Shown here: positions 15,462 through 23,637 of the stretch, in pieces
Numbering within the stretch: the stretch's first letter is position 1
Layout of the letters: every line of letters starts with the position of its first letter
Source of the DNA: DASPXY01 sp038227745
GTDB lineage: Bacteria > Planctomycetota > Planctomycetia > Gemmatales > Gemmataceae
Direction: 5' to 3'
Assembly: GCA_038227745.1 (NCBI GenBank)
Contig: JBBRPS010000010.1
Coordinates: forward strand, 1 to 35,687
Length of the DNA stretch: 35,687 bases
Made by a program: the position numbers and the translations under genes
Notes under the pieces: model-generated
Database searches by the model: none
What the model saw: the letters and a program-made list of their open reading frames with translations, nothing else
What the model was told of the DNA's origin: nothing

Positions 15462-17888
15462 TCAGCGAGCCGGCTTCTGGCTGGACAGGCGTTTGAGGGC
15501 GCTCCGAGCTTCCTGGGTGAGTGGAGCTTCCGGGGCGCCGCGGGACAACTCCTGCAGGAACTCCCGGGCCGGCGGCGTGGCGATCTGTGCCAGCACCTCG
15601 ACCGCGCGCAAGGCCCGGACCTGTTCCGCAGGCGGTCCCTTGTCCATCTCCTTGAGCAGGTGCAGGGCCCGCTGACGCAGTTCCAGGGGAGGCTGGTTCT
15701 GCAGCGCCTGCTCCAGGGCCGGCCGGGCCAGCTCCTTGAAGGTCTTCAGCTCCGCCAACGCCTTCTCCCGCGTCGCGAAGTTCGCGTCATCCAGGGCCGC
15801 GATGAGCCGGGCGATTCGTCGGCTGTCAACCGGCGGCGCCGGCTGCAGCTGCTTCTTCAAGAAGGGAACGGTCTGCCGGGCGGCCGCGGCCAGCAGACGC
15901 ATGTCGCGCCGTGCCTTCAAGAAGTCCACCTTCCCCAGGCCGGCCCAGAGTCCGGCCAGTTCCTGCTCCTGCAATTCGCGGGCCGCCAGGGGCGGCAGGC
16001 TGTCCTGCCGTGTACACGCCTGGAGGGTCAGCAGTGAAAGAGAAGTGGTCATCATCCGTCCGCCGGCCTGGCCGAAGGCATCGCCCGCCGTCGGCCAACT
16101 GCCGCGGACGGCGGCATCGGCTTGAGCGCTCTCCTGCCTGTCCAGGAGCAGCATGCGCATCTTCGGCTCCCACGCCCGCCAGGCCTCGCCGCCCACCGCC
16201 TCCATCACCCGCGTGGCGTAGTGATAGTAATAGATGTTGACGGCGCCGCCCCCGGGGGGTGTCCGCTGGAGGAAGCCCACCCCCTTGCCGACGCCGGCGT
16301 GCCGAGGGGCCCAGCCCAGGTGCAGCCGGCACAGCAGGGCGGCCGCGGTCATCGAGGGTGTCCCGGCGCCCGCCCCCGGCACATAGCCATACGAGCCGTC
16401 CTGGGCGGCCGCGGCGTCAAGGTACGCCGACGCCCGCTTGAACGTCTCCGCCGGGACGCGCAGCCCGGCCGCCGCGCCGTGCTTCAGCGCCAGGATGTGC
16501 CAGCTGGAAACCGACGTGTCGCCCGGCTGGCGGGGGACGTAGCGCCAGCCGCCGCCGGTGTGCTGGGCGTGGACGATGAAATTCACGGCCCGCTGGGCGG
16601 GTTCCTTGAGCCGGTCGTCCCGGGTCAGCCCGTAGGCCTCGCACAGCGCCCAGGTGGCGAGGGCGTGGGCGTACATGCCGCCGCCGAACTGACCTTCCTG
16701 CAGCTGCACCTGCACCAGGTACTCAAGCCCGCGTTTCACGTTGCGCGCGTAAGGGTGGAGCGGGCCGGTTTGCTTGTGGGTTTCGCCGGCCGCGAGGAAC
16801 GGCAGCAATCCGAACGCGGTGCCGGCCACGTCGTTCCCGGTCGCGCCCAGCAGCGGCCAGTGTCCGGCCGGGGCTTGCTGGCGGGCCAGCCACTGCAAGC
16901 CGGCCGCGAAGGCCTCTTCGGTCCTCTCGGCCTCCTTCGGCCCAACCTTCCGGGGCGCGACCGGGCCATTTGCCTGGCGTTCCGGCCCCGGTGGGTCCGC
17001 GCGGTACACGACCTGCGGCGGCGCCTTGGGTGTACCCTGCGCCTGGAGGGCGCTGCCGATGGCCAGCAGGCCAACGGTCAGCACCAGAGCCACGCCGGCA
17101 GTCAGTTTTGTGAGGAACATCGGCCGCACCGCCCTTTCCGCCAGGTCCACCACTCTCCGGGGAATCGCTGTCGCCTCGGTGCCCTTCGCGAAGAGGACGG
17201 CGGCCCGACCGAGGTCCACCGCGAGGCCGGCGGACTGGCCGGCCGTTGCGTCCTGCGCCAGCCGCGCCGCCAGCAGGGCGGCCGAGAGGGTGACGCCGTG
17301 CCGCGTCAACCGATCGCGCAGCAGCGCTCGCCCCTGCTCCAGCCGGCGCTCGAGCGTCCGCAGCGACCAGCCGAGTTTCGCCGCCGCCTGGTCGCGCGTG
17401 TCGCCCTCGAGGTAGCACAGCAGCAGAGGCACGCGGTACTTCTCCGGGAGCCTGTGCAGTTCGTCGTTGAGGAGGGTACACAGTTCGCGCCAGCCCGGCG
17501 CCGGCGCCGCCCGCGGCAGCGCTGCGGCCTGCCGCTCGCCGAGTCGCTGCCGGGCGGCCTTGCCTCGGAGTTCGGCGGCCAGGCGATAGGCGGCCTGGGA
17601 GAGCCAGCCGGCGATCGACTCGTGCCAGCGGACGGCGCGCGCCTTGCGGGCGAGGACGAGGAAGGTGGCCTGGAAGGCGTCCTCGGCGTCCTGGGCGTGG
17701 TGCAGCACGCGCCGGCACACGCCCAACACGAGGGCCGCGTGGCGCTGCACCAGAGTGCGGAAGGCGTCCTCGTCGTGCTGGGCGGCGAAGCGCTCGAGCA
17801 ACTGCCGGTCGCTGAGGCTGTCCTCGTGGAGGATGCCGGCGAGGCGGCGCAGGTGTCGCACCAGGGTAGTCAGCTGTCCGCTCGCCAT
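15462..17888 (-). CDS. ECF sigma factor fused to a transmembrane helix, prenyltransferase-like toroid and HEAT-like region
   Basis: An 808-residue protein. Residues 28-105 are sigma region 2 (LLERFAAQHDEDAFRTLVQR, DAEDAFQATFLVLARKA) and 135-197 are region 4 (LPEKYRVPLLLCYLEG, GWSLRTLERRLEQGRALLR). One transmembrane helix follows (about 258-279), then a Pro-rich linker. Residues 325-600 carry squalene-cyclase/prenyltransferase-type repeats (AGLQWLARQQAPAGHWPL, GQFGGGMYAHALATWAL), and 665-800 form a HEAT-like helical part (DDANFATREKALAELKTFKE). The likely topology puts the sigma domains inside and the toroid outside the cytoplasmic membrane, a one-component sensor that would dispense with a separate anti-sigma factor. 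GGGAGAA lies 8 bases before the ATG. No anti-sigma gene is adjacent. Confidence 0.9.
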   Translation of the reverse strand: MASGQLTTLVRHLRRLAGILHEDSLSDRQLLERFAAQHDEDAFRTLVQRHAALVLGVCRRVLHHAQDAEDAFQATFLVLARKARAVRWHESIAGWLSQAAYRLAAELRGKAARQRLGERQAAALPRAAPAPGWRELCTLLNDELHRLPEKYRVPLLLCYLEGDTRDQAAAKLGWSLRTLERRLEQGRALLRDRLTRHGVTLSAALLAARLAQDATAGQSAGLAVDLGRAAVLFAKGTEATAIPRRVVDLAERAVRPMFLTKLTAGVALVLTVGLLAIGSALQAQGTPKAPPQVVYRADPPGPERQANGPVAPRKVGPKEAERTEEAFAAGLQWLARQQAPAGHWPLLGATGNDVAGTAFGLLPFLAAGETHKQTGPLHPYARNVKRGLEYLVQVQLQEGQFGGGMYAHALATWALCEAYGLTRDDRLKEPAQRAVNFIVHAQHTGGGWRYVPRQPGDTSVSSWHILALKHGAAAGLRVPAETFKRASAYLDAAAAQDGSYGYVPGAGAGTPSMTAAALLCRLHLGWAPRHAGVGKGVGFLQRTPPGGGAVNIYYYHYATRVMEAVGGEAWRAWEPKMRMLLLDRQESAQADAAVRGSWPTAGDAFGQAGGRMMTTSLSLLTLQACTRQDSLPPLAARELQEQELAGLWAGLGKVDFLKARRDMRLLAAAARQTVPFLKKQLQPAPPVDSRRIARLIAALDDANFATREKALAELKTFKELARPALEQALQNQPPLELRQRALHLLKEMDKGPPAEQVRALRAVEVLAQIATPPAREFLQELSRGAPEAPLTQEARSALKRLSSQKPAR

Positions 17889-18087
17889 GTCGAGATTCTC
17901 CCGCTCTCCGTCCTCCCCGAGTGCCCCACGTCCCCTTCAATAATGGCAGGAGGTTCCCCCGGTCCGCCAACATTTTTCGGGAATCGTCGGGAGCCACCCC
18001 CGAGCCTGACAAGAGACGGGCAGCTTTCCAGGACGCCGAAGGGGACAAGGAACGGGAACTGGGTGCTCGCCGGAGCGGCCGTTCGGT

Positions 18088-18093
18088 TAGAAT
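18088..18093 (+). promoter_or_regulatory. Candidate -10 element for the DUF4058 gene
   Basis: TAGAATGG, 21 bases before the ATG at 18115, with no clear -35 hexamer upstream. Confidence 0.2.
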
Positions 18094-18114
18094 GGCCATG
18101 AAGAGGATGTCACC

Positions 18115-18858
18115 ATGCCGCTGCGCGACCACTTCCGTTCGCCGCTCGACGACCTGACCGCGTGGGAAGGGTTCCACGGCCAGTGGCCGGCGATGATCGT
18201 CCTGGCGCTGTCGCGAAAGCTGCCGCGCCGCTACGCCGCCGCTCCGCGGGTCCATTCCGGTTCGTCCATCGAGATCGACGTGGCGACTTACGAAAAGGAC
18301 GATCCAGGCCCACCCACGCCGGACGCCGACCCCGGCAACGGCGGCGGTGGAGTGGCGACCGCCGTGTGGGCGCCGGCGCGGCCGACGCTCGCCGTCATGA
18401 CGGACCTGCCGGCCCCGGAGGAATACGAGGTGCGCGTCTACGACAGCAAGCGCGGCCGGCGCCTCGTGGCCGCGGTCGAGATCGTCAGCCCCGCGAACAA
18501 GGACCGACCCGAGCACCGCCGGGCCTTCGTCGCCAAATGTGCCGCCCTCCTCCAGGAGCGAGTAGCCGTTGCGATCGTGGACCTGGTCACCACCCGCAAC
18601 TTCAACCTGTACGGCGAACTGCTGGAGCTGATCGGCCGGACGGATCCGTCGCTGGGGGCCGAGCCGCCGCCGCTCTACGCCGTGGCCTGCCGCGGGACGA
18701 AGAAGGGCGACGGCTGGCTGCTCGAGACCTGGGCGCAGGGCCTGACGCTCGGCCAGCCGCTGCCGACGCTGCCGTTGTGGCTCGCCGACAACCTTGCCGT
18801 GCCGCTCGAGCTGGAAGCGAGTTACGAGGAGACGTGCCGCGTCTTGCGCATTCCGTAA
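18115..18858 (+). CDS. DUF4058 family protein
   Basis: A 247-residue DUF4058 protein, a family common in planctomycetes and cyanobacteria. It starts with the family signature HFRSPLDDLTAWEGFHGQWP and continues with PRRYAAAPRVHSGSSIEIDV. The core VRVYDSKRGRRLVAAVEIVS (PANKDR) resembles the beta-strand/EIxSP motif of PD-(D/E)XK-like folds, followed by RRAFVAKCAALLQERVAVAI and the VDLVTTRNFNLYGEL strand. Function unknown; nuclease-like folds have been suggested for the family. GAGG lies 9-12 bases before the ATG. It is divergent from the sigma-factor gene. Confidence 0.88.
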   Translation: MPLRDHFRSPLDDLTAWEGFHGQWPAMIVLALSRKLPRRYAAAPRVHSGSSIEIDVATYEKDDPGPPTPDADPGNGGGGVATAVWAPARPTLAVMTDLPAPEEYEVRVYDSKRGRRLVAAVEIVSPANKDRPEHRRAFVAKCAALLQERVAVAIVDLVTTRNFNLYGELLELIGRTDPSLGAEPPPLYAVACRGTKKGDGWLLETWAQGLTLGQPLPTLPLWLADNLAVPLELEASYEETCRVLRIP

Positions 18859-19026
18859 CGAGACCGAGCTTGAGGGCGATTCGGTTTGCCGCCGGTCTTG
18901 CTTTTCAGCCCGACTCTTCGCAGGAGGCGAGAGCGCAGAAAATCACCTTTTAGGGGACGTAAAGTCATTATACTCCTTTTCCCCTCCTTTCCCCTCTCCC
19001 TTTTTCGGCTGGAGGGTTCGGGGGCA

Positions 19027-19437
19027 TCACGGCACGTCTTGAACTCGGCGAACCGAGCCCGCCCACGACGTCCCGACCAGGCGGTTGACCAGGCGCTCGT
19101 CCGCCGTGACCATCTGCCCGCCCAGTTGCACAGCCAGAGCCAGGTACAAGCAGTCGTACACCGAGCGGCGGGTCTGGTCAGCCAGGTCGAACGCCGCTGC
19201 CAGCAGCGGACCATCGGGGTGCCTGATCAGAAGAAGTACCGGCACCTTCGACAAGATGTCATCGGCGTCCGTCCGGGTCAGCTCTGCGCTTTGCACCTTC
19301 TTCCACAGGATGTTCGCCAGTTCCACCTCGAAAAGGCTCGGGATATGTCCGGTGCCCGGAACGGTGCGCCAACGCCGTGCCTCGGGGGAGAAAACTTCCG
19401 GGACGAACCACTTCACCCCGACGCTGGCGTCAAAGAC
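19027..19437 (-). pseudogene. 5'-truncated PIN-domain (VapC-type) toxin gene
   Basis: The frame reads VFDASVGVKWFVPEVFSPEA through SLFEVELANILW, SVYDCLYLALA and MVTADERLVNRLV, giving all four PIN acidic positions (DAS, FEVE, YDCLY, ADERL). A TGA stop stands immediately before VFDAS and no start codon lies between. The first usable GTG (19416) would remove the catalytic Asp of DAS. Intact VapC proteins begin only a few residues earlier, so just the start codon and first residues are lost. They end at the edge of the 155-bp GTAA element (19443), and no antitoxin gene is next to it. Most likely disabled by that element. Confidence 0.75.
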
Positions 19438-19442
19438 TCAGA

Positions 19443-19597
19443 GTAACCGTTCACCGCATTCCGAAAGTGTGCCGAATTGATCGCCTGAGCCCGTCAGTAG
19501 TTCGGAAAAACGTGACTGGTTTCTCACGCTATCGCCTTAAGAAGCGCGATTTGACCGCGCGAAAAAGCCCGTTCCCCGAAGTCGGGTGAACGGTTAC
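19443..19597. mobile_element. 155-bp element with 13-bp terminal inverted repeats (IS66-like MITE or solo ends)
   Basis: GTAACCGTTCACC at 19443-19455 is the exact reverse complement of GGTGAACGGTTAC at 19585-19597; similarity continues imperfectly inward (CCGAA and TTCGG text). IS66-family elements have ends starting GTAA and make 8-bp target duplications. The flanks here (GACTCAGA left, CAAGGATC right) do not match, so this is not a simple fresh insertion. No transposase is encoded. Both neighbouring genes lose their 5' ends exactly at the element. Confidence 0.6.
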
Positions 19598-20141
19598 CAA
19601 GGATCTACCGGATGCCTACTTCCGGTTCGTGACCGATCCGCCGCCCCGGATCACCAATTCCGAACACACGTACAGCCCCGACCGCTTGCTGGGGGAGATG
19701 CGCTACTTCGTCCTGAACCACTTCGACCAGATCCTGCGCGAGGAGCCGAACCTGCTCGTCTACGTCGTGCATCCCTGGTTCAACCTCGTCCAATGCCCCT
19801 TCACCCATAGCGTTGATTTTTACCGGAATTACTGTCGTCGGGTGTTTCACGACTTGGCCCACGATTCGGCCGCGCTGGGATCGGCCGTGCCTAGGAAAGC
19901 GCCCGGCGTATCGATGACGGTCGCCGAGACGGTCCGGAAACTGGGGGCGATCATGTTCCTCGAAGACCGGACGGTGGAGCCGCCGGAAGACTATCAGCCG
20001 GACCGTCAGCTGGACGCAATCCGGGCCTGGTTGTTCGTCAACCGTAACGCCGATTCAAGGAACGACGTCGGCGGCATCTGTGACCGGCTGATGGATCTCG
20101 CAGGCCAGCGTGGCCTTCGCCTGACTGTTGAACGACCGTGA
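19590..20141 (+). pseudogene. 5'-truncated gene of unknown function
   Basis: An open frame begins directly after a TGA that lies inside the 155-bp element and runs to 20141. It encodes about 183 residues with protein-like composition: DAYFRFVTDPPPRITNSEHT, MRYFVLNHFDQILREEPNLL, VYVVHPWFNLVQCPFTHSVD, GVSMTVAETVRKLGAIMFLE and RQLDAIRAWLFVNRNAD. The first possible start is GTG at 19629, with no ribosome site and already inside family-like sequence, so the real N-terminus appears lost. I do not recognise the family. Its C-terminus overlaps an AraC remnant. Confidence 0.5.
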
Positions 20142-20256
20142 GGCGGCGCACCGCGTCGGCTACGAGAGCCCGCCCCAGTTCAGCCAGGAGTACCGCCAGG
20201 CGTTCGGCACCCCGCCGCGCCGGGGCGTGGCCGCGCTTAGGGCAGAAGCTCAGTAG
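20128..20256 (+). pseudogene. C-terminal remnant of an AraC-family regulator
   Basis: The frame from 20128 to the TAG at 20256 reads NDREAAHRVGYESPPQFSQE then YRQAFGTPPRRGVAALR. This is the second recognition helix and tail of AraC HTH domains (AAxxVGYESPSQFSREYRRxFG). A stop lies just upstream and no effector domain or first HTH is present. It overlaps the end of the truncated unknown gene in another frame. Confidence 0.75.
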
Positions 20257-20359
20257 GCGAGTTAGCGTATCCTCAAAGGACAAGATGGTCCGATACTCGG
20301 ACGTGTCGATCGCCCTTGGCAAAGGCTACCAAACCCGTTAGCTTTGATAACTTTCGATG

Positions 20360-21328
20360 TCATGACGTAACTACATACCGCTTCGGCAGTTCCGCCCCGG
20401 CCACGAAGCTCAGTTTGCCGATCTTGCACATCTGATATACGTTAATTCGGAAATCCGGACACGTGCTGACCAGGCAGTAGGCGTCCGTCGGCGTGAAGCC
20501 GTGCTCCGTCACCAGCCAGTCCATCAGGTTCACCGTGGCCGTCTCCACCGCGACCTCCAGTGGCCGCGCGGCGTACACCGACACCAGCGACGCCGGCTTC
20601 TCGATCCGCAGCCACGGGATCCGCTTCCCCTTCAGCACCTCCAGCCGCAGCCGCACCGTCGCCTTCGTCTCCGCCGCCGTCCCCGTGAACTCCGTGTCGC
20701 CCTGGCTGGCGTGGACGTCGCCGAGGTAGAACAGCGCCCCTGCGTGGAAGACCGGCAGCAGCACGCGGTTGCCCGGGGCCACGTCGCGAATGTCCAGGTT
20801 ACCGCCCCACTCGCCCTGTCCGTCGAGGCTCGTCGCCACCTCGCGGTCCGGCGCGACGCCGAGCGTGCCGACGAACGGCGTGATCGGCCAGGAGATGCGC
20901 TCGCTGAAATGGAGCGTCCCGTCGCGCGTCGTGCCGCTCGGCCCCGGCGTGTGGCGGAACACCTTCGTCGTGTAGTCGCCCGACAGTTCCGGCCAGCGCG
21001 TGGACTCGCCGAGCGGGCCGCGCCGCGGCCCAATCGCGATCCACGAATAGTCATCGACCACGATCTCCTCGATCGTCACCGCCAGCGCATCGCCGCGCTC
21101 CGCCCCCTCCACGAAGACCGGGCCGCCGATGGGGTTGGCCTGCGGCGGCGAGCGGTCGAAGCCCGGCCGGAGGCCGGGGATGGCCTTGTCCGCCGCCGTC
21201 TTGAAGTAGCCGGTGCTGGCGTCGTAGGTCTCGATCTCGAAGGACTCGCCGGGCCGCACGCGCAGCAGCGGCTCGTCCTCCCAGTCAAAGGCGTACTTGC
21301 GGGCTTGCTCTCGCGCGATGCGCTGCAC
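20360..21328 (-). CDS. Acetamidase/formamidase family protein (FmdA_AmdA)
   Basis: A 322-residue FmdA_AmdA enzyme, a family that hydrolyses formamide or short amides to ammonia and the acid. Motifs are NPIGGPVFVEGAERGDALAV (residues 65-84), GEWGGNLDIRDVAPG, and FYLGDVHASQGDTEFTGTAA, where the usual QGDGE reads QGDTE. The C-terminal part keeps DAYCLVSTCPDFRINVYQM. The start is GTG at 21328 with TGAGGTG 5-6 bases upstream. No amide transporter or regulator is next to it, so the true substrate is unknown. The 400 bases upstream hold a structured inverted repeat, not a gene. Confidence 0.9.
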   Translation of the reverse strand: MQRIAREQARKYAFDWEDEPLLRVRPGESFEIETYDASTGYFKTAADKAIPGLRPGFDRSPPQANPIGGPVFVEGAERGDALAVTIEEIVVDDYSWIAIGPRRGPLGESTRWPELSGDYTTKVFRHTPGPSGTTRDGTLHFSERISWPITPFVGTLGVAPDREVATSLDGQGEWGGNLDIRDVAPGNRVLLPVFHAGALFYLGDVHASQGDTEFTGTAAETKATVRLRLEVLKGKRIPWLRIEKPASLVSVYAARPLEVAVETATVNLMDWLVTEHGFTPTDAYCLVSTCPDFRINVYQMCKIGKLSFVAGAELPKRYVVTS

Positions 21329-21428
21329 GGTTCACCTCATTCCGGGGATGGCACGTCTGGGCAGGATGCGTTGCATTATCCGCCACGGCGGCGCTGCGGC
21401 AAGGGAAAAGCTTTACTGGGTCCCGCAT

Positions 21429-21545
21429 GGCTAAACGACCGGGCGTGTGGGCGAGACCGGGTAGGTGCCGCAGGATACATCAAGGGCGGGACCGGCGCGG
21501 CCCGGGCAGGGCCGCCCTTACTTCTCCGCCCACACGGCCGGTTGA
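21429..21545. repeat. Nested inverted-repeat region in a 400-base gap
   Basis: CCGGGCGTGTGGGCG-AGA (about 21439-21455) pairs with TCT-CCGCCCACACGGCCGG (about 21524-21542) with one bulge and one mismatch. Inside, AAGGGCGG (about 21480) pairs with CCGCCCTT (about 21514). The left edge carries GGCTAAACGACCG, also present at 7600-7612. It could be a structured RNA, a palindromic repeat element, or a long terminator for neither strand's gene. The rest of 21329-21731 holds only a candidate -10. Confidence 0.45.
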
Positions 21546-21670
21546 GCGGTCCGGTTCGGTTCGACCTCGGGCAACGGTTCTGCCGATTATGACTGTGAGG
21601 GGATCCAGGGGGACCGGCATGACCTTGACTGGCACGCGGTCCGGTCCTGGAGCGGTCGGGGAACCGTGCT

Positions 21671-21676
21671 TATAAT
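21671..21676 (+). promoter_or_regulatory. Candidate -10 element for the efflux operon
   Basis: TATAATGCAC, a consensus -10, 55 bases before the outer-membrane-factor start. The 17-base -35 position reads TGGAGC, a poor match, so an activator may be needed. Confidence 0.4.
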
Positions 21677-21731
21677 GCACGAACGGCGTTCGTGCCTTGG
21701 AGGCCGTTCGCCGTTCTGAGGAAGGGGCTTC

Positions 21732-23558
21732 ATGAGCGCAGCACCTGACCACACATCGCGCCGACCTTCTCACCCGAGGGCCGCTCACGCCCGGGGACCG
21801 CTCCTCTGCGCCCTTGCCGGGTCCCTGTTGGCGTGCGTGGGCTGCGCCGTGAAGAACTACTCGCCGCCCCTGCTGCCGTTGTTCATGCGTGACGCGGTCA
21901 CCGGCACGCCGGCGCCCGAGAGCGCGGACACCGGCGCCAAACTCGGGACGCCCCTTCCGCCGCAAGGGCCGCAGGAGGCGCCCCCCCTGAAGGGGGCGGC
22001 GCAGGCGACTCCGGCGGAAGCAGGCACGATCCAGCTTGCGGTCGCGACGCTCGGGGCTGCTCAGGCGGCGCCGTCTTCGTCCGGCTCGCAGGGGATCAAG
22101 ACGCCCGCGGGCAAGACGCCGCCCGAGAAAAGCCCTTCGGAGAAGACGCCCGCGGGCAAGGAACCCATCGACAAGGCGCCGAAGGACAAGGAGAAGACAC
22201 CCGGCGGGAAGGAACCCACGGAGAAGGCGCCCACCGAGAAAGGGGCCGGGAACAAGGCACCCGCGGGAGGTGCCCCCGGGGCCGGCGGGTCCGCGGTCAA
22301 GGGGACCGAGGAAGCGCCCCAGCCGGCAAAGCTCCCTGGTATCGGTTTGCCTCTCAACGAGGCGATCCGCCAGACCCTCGACGCCGACCCCAAGCTCAAG
22401 GCCGCCTGGGAAACGATCGCGCTGGCCAAAGCCGACCTGTGGACCAGCTCGCTCCTGCCGAACCCGAGCCTGTTCATGGACGGCCAGCTGTTGCCGCTCA
22501 CCCGACCCTTCACCCCCGATGTGCAGGGCGGCCCGCCACAGATCGACCTTCAGGTGGCCTGGCCGATCGACTGGTTCCTGTTCGGCAAGCGCGCCGCCGC
22601 CATCGCCAGCGCCCGCCTCGGCGTGGACGTGTCCGCCGCCGACTTCGCCGACCAGGTGCGCCAGCGCGTCGCCGCCGCCATCGCCGCCTTCTTCGACGTC
22701 CTCGAGGCCCAGGCCCAGCGCGAGGTCTCGCGCCAGGACCTGGAGAGCCTCAAGCGCGTTGAGGCGATCACCATCCAGCGGGTCCAACTCGGCGGCGTCG
22801 GCACCGTCGAGCGCGACCGCATTCGCCTGGCCGTCCTCGACAGCGCGCGCGAGTTCCGCCGCCGCGAGACCGTGCTGGCGACCTCCCTGGCTGCCCTGCG
22901 CACGTTCCTCGGCCGGCAGGACATCGACCCGTCGTTCGCCGTCTCCGGCAGCCTGGAAGTCCCCGCCCCGGCCGCCCCCCCCGAAGCCCAGCAGGCCCTG
23001 GCGCTGGCCGAGAAGTTACGGCCGGACCTCATCTCGCTGCGCCGCCAGTACGCCAAGACCGAGGCCGACGTCCGCCTCGAGAAGACCAGGCGGTTCCCGG
23101 TGTTCGCTCCGGGCTACGGGCTGACGCGGCAGTTTCAACAGGACACGATCGGCTTCCCCGACGCGACCTCCTACGCCGTCTTCCTGAACACGGCCATCCC
23201 GCTGTTCGACCGCAACCAGGGCAACATCCGCAAGGCCGAATCGGCCCAGGTGCAGGTGATGTTCAACCTGCAGGCGCAGCTCGCCGCCGCGCGCGGCGAC
23301 ATCGAGCAGGCGGTCGCCGAATACCGCGCCGCCTACCGCAACGTCGTGTCCGAGGATCCCGAACAGCTGAAGACGGCGAGCAAGGTCCGCGCCAGCATCC
23401 AGGCGGCGTACCGGGTCGGCGGCCGGTCGCTGCTGGAGGTGCTCGACGCCGAGCGGGCCTACCGCGACACGTACCGCCTCTACATCGGCGGACAGTCGGC
23501 GTACTGGCACGCCCTGTACCGCCTCAACGCCGCCATCGGCAAACAGGTGCTGCGCTGA
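21732..23558 (+). CDS. Outer-membrane factor (TolC/CusC-type) of an RND efflux system, lipoprotein
   Basis: A 608-residue TolC-like protein forming the outer-membrane channel of the tripartite pump. A lipobox LLAC (32-35) in GSLLACVGC suggests lipid anchoring. Residues 120-195 form a low-complexity insert rich in Lys, Pro, Glu and Gly with repeating KTPxEK/KEPxxKAP units. The OEP domains start at about 205 (GIGLPLNEAIRQTLDADPKL) and hold the helical repeats LADLW-like, SARLGVDVSAADFADQVRQR and AVAEYRAAYRNVV; the end is GRSLLEVLDAERAYRDTYRL. The ATG has GAGGAAGGGG upstream. First gene of an operon with the adaptor and permease. The insert is not normal in the family. Confidence 0.9.
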   Translation: MSAAPDHTSRRPSHPRAAHARGPLLCALAGSLLACVGCAVKNYSPPLLPLFMRDAVTGTPAPESADTGAKLGTPLPPQGPQEAPPLKGAAQATPAEAGTIQLAVATLGAAQAAPSSSGSQGIKTPAGKTPPEKSPSEKTPAGKEPIDKAPKDKEKTPGGKEPTEKAPTEKGAGNKAPAGGAPGAGGSAVKGTEEAPQPAKLPGIGLPLNEAIRQTLDADPKLKAAWETIALAKADLWTSSLLPNPSLFMDGQLLPLTRPFTPDVQGGPPQIDLQVAWPIDWFLFGKRAAAIASARLGVDVSAADFADQVRQRVAAAIAAFFDVLEAQAQREVSRQDLESLKRVEAITIQRVQLGGVGTVERDRIRLAVLDSAREFRRRETVLATSLAALRTFLGRQDIDPSFAVSGSLEVPAPAAPPEAQQALALAEKLRPDLISLRRQYAKTEADVRLEKTRRFPVFAPGYGLTRQFQQDTIGFPDATSYAVFLNTAIPLFDRNQGNIRKAESAQVQVMFNLQAQLAAARGDIEQAVAEYRAAYRNVVSEDPEQLKTASKVRASIQAAYRVGGRSLLEVLDAERAYRDTYRLYIGGQSAYWHALYRLNAAIGKQVLR

Positions 23559-23615
23559 CGACCGCACCGACGACTGTCCCGCGCCGCCGACGCGCGGCGC
23601 TCCCCCGGCCCGCTT

Positions 23616-23637
23616 GCCCGTCCGGTCCTGGACGGGC
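23616..23637 (+). repeat. Intercistronic hairpin, outer-membrane factor to adaptor
   Basis: GCCCGTCC (23616-23623), six-base loop, GGACGGGC (23630-23637). The total of 22 bases, with 8-bp arms and a 6-base loop, is the same layout as the hairpin before the permease gene. Confidence 0.5.

Noticed and set aside
15462..17888. Real squalene-hopene or oxidosqualene cyclase
   Set aside because: Toroid-type repeats are present but no DxDD catalytic motif was found, so only the fold is claimed.
19027..19600. Complete VapBC toxin-antitoxin system
   Set aside because: No antitoxin frame is found upstream of the PIN gene and the toxin start is missing.
20138..20341. 67-residue plus-strand ORF
   Set aside because: Wrong frame over the AraC remnant; Arg/Ala/Ser-rich shadow.
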